From Pseudomonas maumuensis (GTDB lineage: Bacteria; Pseudomonadota; Gammaproteobacteria; Pseudomonadales; Pseudomonadaceae), in the NCBI RefSeq assembly GCF_019139675.1, contig NZ_CP077077.1:1116001-1180000 (forward strand): DNA of 64,000 nucleotides, given 5' to 3'. Shown in pieces: positions 41,134-53,488 of the stretch. Each line of letters begins with the position of its first letter. Position 1 is the stretch's first letter. Position numbers and translations under genes: made by a program. The notes under the pieces were generated by a model. That model did no database searches. It worked only from the letters and a program-made list of their open reading frames with translations, and was not told the origin of the DNA.

Positions 41134-41208
41134 GCGCGGCGGGACCCTTAGGCATTAATTCGGGAAAGCCGGGAAGTATAACCAAGCTGCGCGTTTCAAG
41201 ACAGGTGT

Positions 41209-41251
41209 AGCGGGCAAGCCCGCTTGTGGGAGCGGGCTTGCCCCGCGATGT
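41209..41251. repeat. REP between valS and the upstream hypothetical gene
   Basis: AGCGGGCAAGCCCGCT and AGCGGGCTTGCCCCGCGATG lie side by side with a TGTGGG spacer. This is the GCGGGCAAGCCCGC class of Pseudomonas REP. It separates valS from the genes before it. Confidence 0.8.
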
Positions 41252-41261
41252 GGACGAAGGG

Positions 41262-41633
41262 TTACTCGGAACGCTTGAGCAACCGCTCCAGCCGCGCATC
41301 GAGGCGGCGCTTGATCTCGGTCTCGATGTGCGGGGTGAAGTCGTTGATCACGTCCTGCATGATCGACTGCGCCGCGGCGCGCAGTTCGGCGTCCAGATGC
41401 AGCAGGGTGTCCTGGCGGCGGGTCTGGGCATCCTCTTCAGGTGCCGGAGTCGGTGCAGGCGCTGCGGCGGCGGGCGCTTCGGCACTCGGCTCGTCGAGCA
41501 GCAGGGGGATCTGCTCCACGGTTTCGGTCAGCAGGGGCGGTTGCAGGTCGGCGTCACCCAGCAGCTCGCGGATCGACTCGAGGTCGTCGAGCAGGTGGGC
41601 GGAATGGGTCAGGGAGTTCAGCTGCTTGTCCAT
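41262..41633 (-). CDS. Conserved hypothetical protein between holC and valS
   Basis: I do not recognise a family with known function. From ATG 41633 (MDKQLNSLTHSAHLLDDLESIRELLGDAD) the product is 123 residues. An acidic, leucine-rich N-terminal half is joined by an Ala/Pro linker (about 55-70, EAPAAAAPAPTPAPEED) to a helical, charged C terminus (IMQDVINDFTPHIETEIKRRLDARLERLLKRSE). It lies 5 bp after holC, so it is cotranslated with a replisome subunit. A protein in this place is usual in Pseudomonas. Confidence 0.85.
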   Translation of the reverse strand: MDKQLNSLTHSAHLLDDLESIRELLGDADLQPPLLTETVEQIPLLLDEPSAEAPAAAAPAPTPAPEEDAQTRRQDTLLHLDAELRAAAQSIMQDVINDFTPHIETEIKRRLDARLERLLKRSE

Positions 41634-41638
41634 CGTCG

Positions 41639-42067
41639 TCAGAGTCGCTGTAAGCGGTGGTCTTGCAGAGCATAGCCCTGTTCGCGGTAGAAACGGAATC
41701 GCTCGCGAGCGGCCAGGCGGATGGCCGGCTCCTCGACGACGATTTCGGCGACCCGTTCGAACTGGCCGACAAAGGCCGGAACCTCGCCGCCCAGGTTGAT
41801 CAGCAGGTCGCGGTGTTGGCCGGCATCGGCGCCGACACCCAGCGCGACAACGGCGTCCGGGTGTTGTTCGGCATGGTCGTGGGGCAAGAAGGCCTCGCCC
41901 TTGAACTGCCACAGGCGCAGGTCGAGTTCGCTGCGCTGGGCCTCGTCCTGGCAGTGCAGGTAGACCCGGTGGCCGAGGCGCCAGGCCTTTTCGCACAGCT
42001 TGCAGGCGAAATCCAGGCGCACCGACAGCGAGTCGCTGGGCAGGATGTAGAAATCGACTTTGCTCAT
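41639..42067 (-). CDS. holC: DNA polymerase III chi subunit HolC
   Basis: HolC (chi) links the clamp loader to single-strand binding protein at the replication fork. The 142-residue product starts MSKVDFYILPSD and has CKLCEKAWRLGHRVYLHCQDEAQRSELDLRLWQF and LPHDHAEQHPDAVVALG, characteristic of chi. The hairpin 42082-42109 lies 14 bp before its ATG. It follows pepA, as in other gammaproteobacteria. Confidence 0.94.
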   Translation of the reverse strand: MSKVDFYILPSDSLSVRLDFACKLCEKAWRLGHRVYLHCQDEAQRSELDLRLWQFKGEAFLPHDHAEQHPDAVVALGVGADAGQHRDLLINLGGEVPAFVGQFERVAEIVVEEPAIRLAARERFRFYREQGYALQDHRLQRL

Positions 42068-42081
42068 GATCGTTCAGTGCC

Positions 42082-42109
42082 GGCCGGTGGCGCAGGGGCG
42101 CCACCGGCC
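42082..42109 (-). terminator. Strong hairpin between pepA and holC
   Basis: GGCCGGTGGCGC and GCGCCACCGGCC form a perfect 12-bp stem with a 4-nt loop. On the minus strand it follows the pepA stop by 8 bp and has no U-run. It could be a 3' stabiliser of pepA or a partial attenuator of holC. Confidence 0.55.
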
Positions 42110-42117
42110 ATGTGCCA

Positions 42118-43806
<1,689 letters not shown>

Positions 43807-43901
43807 TTACATGGAGGTTCGCCTTGGCGAACCGGCATTGGTCTTGGCTGTCCGAATCGTTCGTTTGGCTTTCCGCCCCTGACAACCCAGGAGTGTCTGG
43901 T

Positions 43902-45017
43902 TTGATCGTCTTTCGTTATCTGTCCCGCGAGGTCCTGGTGACCTTGAGCGCCGTCAGCGCTGTGCTGCTGGTGATCATCATGAGCGGTCGCTTCATCAAG
44001 TACCTGGCCCAGGCGGCCCAGGGCGCGCTCGATCCGAGCGTGCTGTTCATGATCATGGGGTTCCGTCTGCCGGGCTTCCTGCAATTGATCCTGCCGCTCG
44101 GGCTGTTCCTTGGCATCCTGCTCGCCTATGGCCGGCTGTATCTCGAAAGCGAGATGACCGTGCTCTCGGCCACCGGCATGAGCCAGCAGCGCCTGCTGAC
44201 CGTGACCATGGTGCCGGCGGCGCTGGTCGCCCTGTTGGTCGCCTGGCTGAGCTTGAGCCTGGCGCCCCTGGGGGTTTCCCAGGTGCAGAAAATCATCGCC
44301 CAGCAGGATGCCCTGACCGAGTTCGATACCCTGGTGCCGGGCCGCTTCCAGACCCTGCGCGACGGCTCCCGGGTGACCTACACCGAGCAGCTGTCCGATG
44401 ACCGCATCAAGTTGGGTGGGGTGTTCATCTCCGAGAAGCGCTTCAACCAGGACAAGACCAAGGACCGTGCGCCTTCGGTGCTGGTCGCCGAGAAGGGCCA
44501 CCAGGAAGTGCAGGCCGACGGCAACCGCTACCTGGTGCTGGAGAACGGCTATCGCTATGACGGCAACCCGGGCCAGGCCGACTACCGGGCGATCAAGTAC
44601 GACACCTATGGCGTGCTGTTGCCCAAGCCGGAAGTCGCCGAGGAAGTCACCGAGCGCGAAGCGATTCCGACGTCCGAACTGTTCGGGCATGAAGGTATTC
44701 GCGAGCGGGCCGAGCTGCAATGGCGCCTGTCGCTGCCACTGCTGGTGTTTGTCGTGACGTTGCTGGCGGTGCCGCTGTCGCGCGTCAATCCACGCCAGGG
44801 CCGCTTCCTCAAGCTGCTGCCGGCGATCCTTTTGTACATGGCCTATCTGACGATGCTGATTTCCGTGCGTAGCGCCCTGGAGAAGGGCAAGCTGCCTATC
44901 TCGCTGGGTATGTGGTGGGTCCATGGCCTGTTCTTGCTGATCGGCCTGGCGCTGATGTACTGGGAGCCGCTGCGCCTCAAGCGCGCCGCTCGTCGTGCGG
45001 AGGTGGCCCGTGGTTAA
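43902..45017 (+). CDS. lptF: LPS export permease LptF
   Basis: LptF with LptG forms the membrane part of the LptB2FG extractor. I start at TTG 43902 (reads IVFRYLSREVLVTL after the initiator), 8 nt after AGGAG (43889-43893); upstream in-frame codons have no ribosome binding site. The 371-residue product has six membrane helices with a periplasmic jellyroll between helices 3 and 4. The start IVFRYLSREVL is typical of LptF. Its stop overlaps lptG by 8 bp. Confidence 0.94.
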   Translation: MIVFRYLSREVLVTLSAVSAVLLVIIMSGRFIKYLAQAAQGALDPSVLFMIMGFRLPGFLQLILPLGLFLGILLAYGRLYLESEMTVLSATGMSQQRLLTVTMVPAALVALLVAWLSLSLAPLGVSQVQKIIAQQDALTEFDTLVPGRFQTLRDGSRVTYTEQLSDDRIKLGGVFISEKRFNQDKTKDRAPSVLVAEKGHQEVQADGNRYLVLENGYRYDGNPGQADYRAIKYDTYGVLLPKPEVAEEVTEREAIPTSELFGHEGIRERAELQWRLSLPLLVFVVTLLAVPLSRVNPRQGRFLKLLPAILLYMAYLTMLISVRSALEKGKLPISLGMWWVHGLFLLIGLALMYWEPLRLKRAARRAEVARG

Positions 45018-46071
45018 ACTGGACCGCTACATCGGCAAGAGCGTGCTGCTGGCGATCGCCGCCGTGCTGGGCATCATCCTTGGCCTGGCCTCGCTGTTCG
45101 CCCTGATCGACGAACTGAACGACCTGAGCGCTACCTACACCTTCCTGGACGCCGGCAGTTTCGTCCTGCTGACCGCGCCGCGTCGGCTCTACGACATGCT
45201 GCCGATGGCGGCGCTGATCGGCTGTCTGATCGGCCTGGGCAGCCTGGCCAGCAGCAGCGAGCTGACCATCATGCGCGCCGCCGGCGTATCCATCGGCCGC
45301 ATCGTCTGGGCGGTGATGAAGCCGATGCTGGTGCTGATGCTGGTCGGCCTGCTGATCGGCGAGTACGTGGCCCCGGTGACCGAGAACAAGGCCCAGGCCG
45401 ACCGTTCGCTGGCCCAGGGCGGTGGCGAGGCGCAAAGCTCCAAGCGCGGCATGTGGCACCGCCAGGGCGAGGAATTCGTGCATATCAACTCGGTGCAGCC
45501 CAATGGCCTGTTGCTGGGTGTGACCCGCTACCGCTTCGACGCCGAGCGCAAGATCCAGACTTCCAGCTTCGCCCGCCGGGCGCAGTACGTTGAAGGCAAG
45601 TGGATGCTCAACGATGTGTCCACCACCTACTTCCGCGGCGATCACACCGAAGTGGTCAAGAGCCCTGAAGAGGTCTGGGACGTCTCGGTAACCCCGGAGC
45701 TGCTCAACACCGTGGTGCTGGCGCCGGAGTCGCTGTCGATCACCGGTCTGTGGGATTACATCCACTACCTGGCCGACCAGGGGCTGAACAACTCGCGCTA
45801 CTGGCTGGCGTTCTGGACCAAGGTCCTGCAGCCTGCGGTCACCGCGGCCCTGGTATTGATGGCGATCTCGTTCATCTTCGGCCCGCTGCGCTCGGTGACC
45901 CTGGGTCAACGCGTGTTCACCGGTGTGCTGGTGGGCTTCGTGTTCCGCATCGCTGGGGACTTGCTGGGGCCATCGAGCCAGGTGTTCGGCTTCCCGCCGT
46001 TGCTGGCGGTGGTGATCCCTGCGGGTATCTGTGCGCTGGCGGGCTTGTGGTTGATGCGCCGGGCCGGCTGA
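45010..46071 (+). CDS. lptG: LPS export permease LptG
   Basis: LptG is the second membrane subunit of LptB2FG. GTG 45010 (VKLDRYIGKSVLLAIAAVLGII) follows GGAGGTG and overlaps the lptF stop, giving 353 residues. Six membrane helices and a periplasmic jellyroll are predicted; the N-terminal LDRYIGKSVL is the family start. The next element is a bidirectional terminator. Confidence 0.95.
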   Translation: MVKLDRYIGKSVLLAIAAVLGIILGLASLFALIDELNDLSATYTFLDAGSFVLLTAPRRLYDMLPMAALIGCLIGLGSLASSSELTIMRAAGVSIGRIVWAVMKPMLVLMLVGLLIGEYVAPVTENKAQADRSLAQGGGEAQSSKRGMWHRQGEEFVHINSVQPNGLLLGVTRYRFDAERKIQTSSFARRAQYVEGKWMLNDVSTTYFRGDHTEVVKSPEEVWDVSVTPELLNTVVLAPESLSITGLWDYIHYLADQGLNNSRYWLAFWTKVLQPAVTAALVLMAISFIFGPLRSVTLGQRVFTGVLVGFVFRIAGDLLGPSSQVFGFPPLLAVVIPAGICALAGLWLMRRAG

Positions 46072-46087
46072 TAGCCCGGAGCGCATG

Positions 46088-46116
46088 AAAAAGCCGACCT
46101 CAGGGTCGGCTTTTTT
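46088..46116. terminator. Bidirectional terminator between lptG and the RDD gene
   Basis: AAAAAGCCGACC (46088-46099) and GGTCGGCTTTTTT (46104-46116) form a GC stem with loop TCAG. The A-run and T-run serve both converging genes. Confidence 0.93.
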
Positions 46117-46151
46117 GCACTCGCTTTTCGCAGGTCTGATGCCCGCGAAGC

Positions 46152-46640
46152 TCACTTCTTGCGCTTGGGCAGGCGTACCAGCTGGGTCTCGGAATAGATG
46201 TCATGCCAACTGCGTTTACGTTTGTCGAACAACGACCAGATGAAGCCCAGCCCCAGGCACAGCCACGATGCGATCGACACCACGAAACGCAGCAACGCCT
46301 GCCAGAGGCTGATGGCGCTGCCATCGGCGTTCTGCACGCGCATGCCCCACACCTGCATGCCGAGGGTCTGGCCGCCGTGGGTCCAGAACTTGGCGAAGAA
46401 GCCGAACAGGGCGAACAGCAGGATAGTCGACAGCAGCGGGTCGCCGTCCAGGGCACCGGCCTCGGTCAGCTCGCGCATGCGCGCCTCGCCGATGATCGCC
46501 ATCTGGATCATCTTGTAGGCGCCGGCGGTGACGATCAGCAGCGCGGTGCATAGCAGGAAGTCGTAGAACATCGCGGCCAGGCGACGGCCCAGGCCGACCG
46601 GCGGAAAATCACCCTGGGGGTTGAGCAATGGCTTGGACAT
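46152..46640 (-). CDS. RDD family membrane protein
   Basis: RDD proteins are small membrane proteins of mostly unknown function; some relatives have been linked to ion exchange. From ATG 46640 (MSKPLLNPQGDFPPVGLGRRLAAMFYDFLL) the product is 162 residues. The Arg of LGRRLAA and the Asp of FYDFLL are the RDD-type residues, and three hydrophobic segments follow. The last helix is followed by a basic tail (PKRKK). Context gives no function. Confidence 0.85.
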   Translation of the reverse strand: MSKPLLNPQGDFPPVGLGRRLAAMFYDFLLCTALLIVTAGAYKMIQMAIIGEARMRELTEAGALDGDPLLSTILLFALFGFFAKFWTHGGQTLGMQVWGMRVQNADGSAISLWQALLRFVVSIASWLCLGLGFIWSLFDKRKRSWHDIYSETQLVRLPKRKK

Positions 46641-46690
46641 GCATGACAGCTCCAGATGGCAAAGGCCCATTCTATGGAATTGCGCGCACA

Positions 46691-46724
46691 AAAAAGCCCC
46701 TGTGCGTCAACACAGGGGCTTTTT
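46691..46724 (-). terminator. Terminator of the cold-shock gene
   Basis: AAAAAGCCCCTGTG (46691-46704) and CACAGGGGCTTTTT (46711-46724) form a strong stem with loop CGTCAA. It lies 9 bp past the csp stop on the minus strand and also borders the RDD gene start. Confidence 0.9.
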
Positions 46725-46733
46725 ATCGGAAGA

Positions 46734-46946
46734 TCAGCCTTCGGCCTGGACTTCGTCAGCCTGCATGCCTTTTTGGCCTTGAACGGCAACGAAGGTCACT
46801 TTCTGGCCTTCTTTCAGGCTCTTGAAGCCGTTGCCTTGGATGGCGCGGAAGTGCACGAACAGATCCGGACCGCTTTCTGGGGTGATGAAGCCGTAACCTT
46901 TCTCGTCATTGAACCACTTGACGGTACCGTTCTGACGCTCAGCCAT
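46734..46946 (-). CDS. CspA family cold-shock protein
   Basis: A 70-residue single OB-fold protein that binds single-stranded RNA and DNA as an RNA chaperone. The RNP1 motif KGYGFITPE and RNP2 motif DLFVHF are intact (about residues 16-24 and 28-33). The C-terminal [14 protein letters not shown] is a variant tail. Whether it is cold-induced cannot be read; it may be a constitutive paralogue. A hairpin lies in its leader (46987-47011). Confidence 0.93.
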   Translation of the reverse strand: MAERQNGTVKWFNDEKGYGFITPESGPDLFVHFRAIQGNGFKSLKEGQKVTFVAVQGQKGMQADEVQAEG

Positions 46947-47294
46947 TGTCTTATTTCCTATGAAACTTAAATATTGATGACAGTTTCTTTCACACTTTTT
47001 GTAAGTGAAAGACTACTGGGCTGGGTTGCAGGAAAGTAAGAGACGTCGAACGGGTTGTAGCAGATTGCGGCTACTGGCCCAGGTCACGAACTGTTGCGAC
47101 CCATGCAAACACAGTGCAATGACTCTACGCCAACTGCCGAACGAAAAACAAGCCCTCGCGACGGGTGAAAAGCAGGCTTTTCCCGATCACCGAACGATTT
47201 GTCGGAAACGCCGTGGCGCCTGGCCTGGCGCTATGTTCAGAAGTTATTGGACAGGTTCGAAAACGAATATGTCGAACCCGTCCAATCCACTCAT
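46947..47294. other. Intergenic region between csp and gcvT
   Basis: This 348-bp stretch holds no supported gene. Its left part is AT-rich, with the csp leader and inverted repeat CTTTCAC (46987-46993) and GTGAAAG (47005-47011). Its right end contains the gcvT inverted repeat at 47247-47285. The small plus-strand ORF across it runs into gcvT antisense and is not credible. Confidence 0.6.
47247..47285 (-). terminator. Inverted repeat after gcvT
   Basis: TTGGACAGGTTCGA (47247-47260) and TCGAACCCGTCCAA (47272-47285) pair with one mismatch around an 11-nt AT-rich loop. It begins 9 bp past the gcvT stop on the minus strand. There is no U-run, so it may be a stabilising 3' structure or a weak terminator. 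Confidence 0.55.
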
Positions 47295-48416
47295 TCAGCC
47301 ACGGTAGTAACGTTGCGCCACGAAAGGCATTTTGCTGACTTTCATGGCAACTTGCTTGCCACGCACCATTGCAAACAGCGCGGTATCCAGCGTGGCGTGT
47401 TCGTTATCGACATAGCCCATTGTGACCGGCGCGCCGAGCGTCGGGCCGAAGCCGCCGCTGCACACCTCGCCGACCACCTTGCCTGCCGCGTCGACGATCT
47501 GCGCGCCTTCACGCACCGGGGTACGCTCCTGGGGCAGCAGGCCTACGCGCTTGCGCGCCACGCCAGCCTGTTGCTGGGCAAACACGGTATCGGCACCCGG
47601 GAAACCACCGGCACGTGCGCCGTCGGCGCGGCGCACCTTGGAGATGGCCCACAGCAGGCTGGCCTCGATCGGCGTGGTGGTGGTGTCCATGTCGTGGCCG
47701 TACAGGCACAGGCCGGCCTCCAGGCGCAGCGAGTCGCGTGCGCCCAGGCCGATTGGCTGTACCTCTGGCTCGGCCAGCAGCCGGCGCGCCAGCGCTTCGG
47801 CCTTGTCGGCCGGCACGGAAATCTCGAAACCGTCCTCACCGGTGTAGCCCGAGCGGCTGACATAGCAGTCGGCGCCGAGCAGTTGAACAGGCTGGAACTG
47901 CATGAACGTCATCTTCGCCACCGCAGGCGCCAGGCGCTCCAGCACCTTGACCGCCGCCGGACCTTGCAAGGCCAGCAGGGCGCGTTCCTCGAACAGTGGC
48001 TGGATCTCGCAGCGGCTGCCGATGTGCTGGCGCAGGTGGGCCAGGTCCTGCTCCTTGCAGGCGGCGTTGACCACCAGGAACAGGGTGTCGTCACCGAGGT
48101 TGGCGACCATCAGGTCGTCGAGGATGCCACCCTCGGCATTGGTGAACATGGCATAGCGCTGCATGCCCACCGGCAGGTCGATGATGTCCACCGGCACCAG
48201 GGTTTCCAGGGCCTTGGCGGCGTCGTTGCCGCGCAGGATGATCTGGCCCATGTGCGAAACGTCGAACAGGCCGGCCTGCTCGCGGGTGTGCAGGTGCTCC
48301 TTGAGCACGCCCAAGGGATATTGCACGGGCATGTCGTAGCCGGCGAACGGCACCATGCGCGCGCCCAGTTCCAGGTGCAGGGCGTGCAGCGGGGTCTTGT
48401 GCAGTGTTTCGGACAT
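47295..48416 (-). CDS. gcvT: Glycine cleavage system aminomethyltransferase GcvT
   Basis: GcvT (T-protein) transfers the methylene group from lipoyl-bound aminomethyl to tetrahydrofolate and releases ammonia. From ATG 48416 ([36 protein letters not shown]) the product is 373 residues, normal length. [15 protein letters not shown] and [16 protein letters not shown] are family segments. It is last in gcvH-gcvP-sdaA-gcvT. Confidence 0.97.
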   Translation of the reverse strand: MSETLHKTPLHALHLELGARMVPFAGYDMPVQYPLGVLKEHLHTREQAGLFDVSHMGQIILRGNDAAKALETLVPVDIIDLPVGMQRYAMFTNAEGGILDDLMVANLGDDTLFLVVNAACKEQDLAHLRQHIGSRCEIQPLFEERALLALQGPAAVKVLERLAPAVAKMTFMQFQPVQLLGADCYVSRSGYTGEDGFEISVPADKAEALARRLLAEPEVQPIGLGARDSLRLEAGLCLYGHDMDTTTTPIEASLLWAISKVRRADGARAGGFPGADTVFAQQQAGVARKRVGLLPQERTPVREGAQIVDAAGKVVGEVCSGGFGPTLGAPVTMGYVDNEHATLDTALFAMVRGKQVAMKVSKMPFVAQRYYRG

Positions 48417-48442
48417 CGGTGACTCCTCGGTTTTTATTCGGG

Positions 48443-49819
<1,377 letters not shown>

Positions 49820-49869
49820 GCTGCTTCCTCCTGATGATGGCCAGTAAGCCCATTGGGGCTGCTACGCAG

Positions 49870-49938
49870 CCCATCGCCGGCAAACCGGCTCCCACAGATT
49901 AGCGCTGAACCTGTGGGAGCCGGCTTGCCGGCGATGGG
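49870..49938. repeat. REP inverted-repeat pair between gcvP and sdaA
   Basis: CCCATCGCCGGCAAACCGGC (from 49870) is mirrored by GCCGGCTTGCCGGCGATGGG (to 49938), with CTCCCACAG/CTGTGGGAG inner arms. It sits in the 140-bp gap inside the operon. Confidence 0.88.
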
Positions 49939-49959
49939 ACGCGCAGCGGCCCCATCCGA

Positions 49960-52815
<2,856 letters not shown>

Positions 52816-52824
52816 GGTCATTCC

Positions 52825-53208
52825 TCAGGCGTCGTCGTTGGCTTTGAGCAGGCGGTCGTAGGCATCCTGGTCGAGCAGGGCATGCACTTCGCTCATGTCG
52901 GCAGGCTTGAAGCGGAAGAACCAGCCTTCGCCCAGTGGGTCTTCGTTGACCAGCTCAGGGCTGTCGTTGAGGTCTTCGTTGACCGCGACCACTTCACCGG
53001 TCAGTGGCATGTACACGCCGCTGGCGGCCTTGACCGACTCCACGGTGGAGGCTTCGGCGCCCTTGTCGTACTGCTGCAGCTCCGGCAGTTGCACATAGAC
53101 CACATCACCCAAGGCGTTCTGGGCGTAGGCGGTGATGCCCACGGTGACGCTGCCATCGGCTTCGACGCGCAGCCATTCGTGATCTTCGGTGAAACGCAAC
53201 TCGCTCAT
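52825..53208 (-). CDS. gcvH: Glycine cleavage system H protein GcvH
   Basis: GcvH is the lipoylated shuttle of the cleavage system. The 127-residue product has the lipoyl-lysine K60 in ASTVESVKAASGVYMPLTGEVV. AGGAA precedes ATG 53208 by 6 nt. It is the first gene of the operon, behind the sigma-54 promoter at 53277-53292 and the GcsR-type operators. Confidence 0.97.
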   Translation of the reverse strand: MSELRFTEDHEWLRVEADGSVTVGITAYAQNALGDVVYVQLPELQQYDKGAEASTVESVKAASGVYMPLTGEVVAVNEDLNDSPELVNEDPLGEGWFFRFKPADMSEVHALLDQDAYDRLLKANDDA

Positions 53209-53276
53209 GGGAATTCCTCGGGAAGCAGGGGCGTTGGGCGCGGTAGGTTCCGCGCTCTTAAGGTTGGAATTCCCTT

Positions 53277-53292
53277 AGCAATAATGCGGCCA
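53277..53292 (-). promoter_or_regulatory. Sigma-54 (-24/-12) promoter of gcvH operon
   Basis: On the minus strand this reads TGGCCGCATTATTGCT, which matches TGGCACG-N4-TTGCA with the invariant GG and GC exactly 10 bp apart. The start would be near 53266, about 58 nt before gcvH. The adjacent gcsR gene encodes a sigma-54 activator. Confidence 0.82.
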
Positions 53293-53355
53293 GATAATAA
53301 AAGTCCTTATTAATCAATTACTTAATTTTGCCCTGTAAGTTTTCTGACATTCGCC

Positions 53356-53373
53356 TGGAACGAAATCGATACA
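53356..53373 (-). promoter_or_regulatory. GcsR-type operator 1
   Basis: Read on the minus strand: TGTATCG-ATTT-CGTTCCA. It fits the GcsR recognition pattern TGTAACG-N4-CGTTCCG known from P. aeruginosa at 12 of 14 specified bases. It lies about 86 bp upstream of the -12 element. Confidence 0.72.
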
Positions 53374-53436
53374 GATGGGCCGGGAATCAAAAGCGTTGCG
53401 GGATCAAACCCTTGCAAAGGCGCAGGCAAATGAGTG

Positions 53437-53454
53437 CGTATCGATATCGATACA
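53437..53454 (-). promoter_or_regulatory. GcsR-type operator 2
   Basis: Read on the minus strand: TGTATCG-ATAT-CGATACG, a nearly perfect palindrome of the same TGTAnCG-N4-CG pattern. It is 19 bp centre to centre from operator 3. Confidence 0.7.
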
Positions 53455-53455
53455 T

Positions 53456-53473
53456 CGTAGCGAAATCGCTACA
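53456..53473 (-). promoter_or_regulatory. GcsR-type operator 3
   Basis: Read on the minus strand: TGTAGCG-ATTT-CGCTACG. It adjoins operator 2 in tandem and begins 16 bp past the gcsR stop codon. Together the sites form an upstream activating array. Confidence 0.7.
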
Positions 53474-53488
53474 CGGGAGTTGCCTGAT

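Noticed and set aside
39382..41151. 589-codon plus-strand frame over valS
   Set aside because: Antisense shadow of the valyl-tRNA synthetase gene, Val/Gly/His-rich composition typical of such shadows.
47005..47307. 100-codon plus-strand frame between csp and gcvT
   Set aside because: No ribosome binding site, no family, and it runs into the 3' end of gcvT on the other strand.
52822..53300. Glycine riboswitch before gcvH
   Set aside because: No paired glycine aptamer-like architecture is seen in the 60-nt leader; the sigma-54 promoter with GcsR-type sites explains glycine control.
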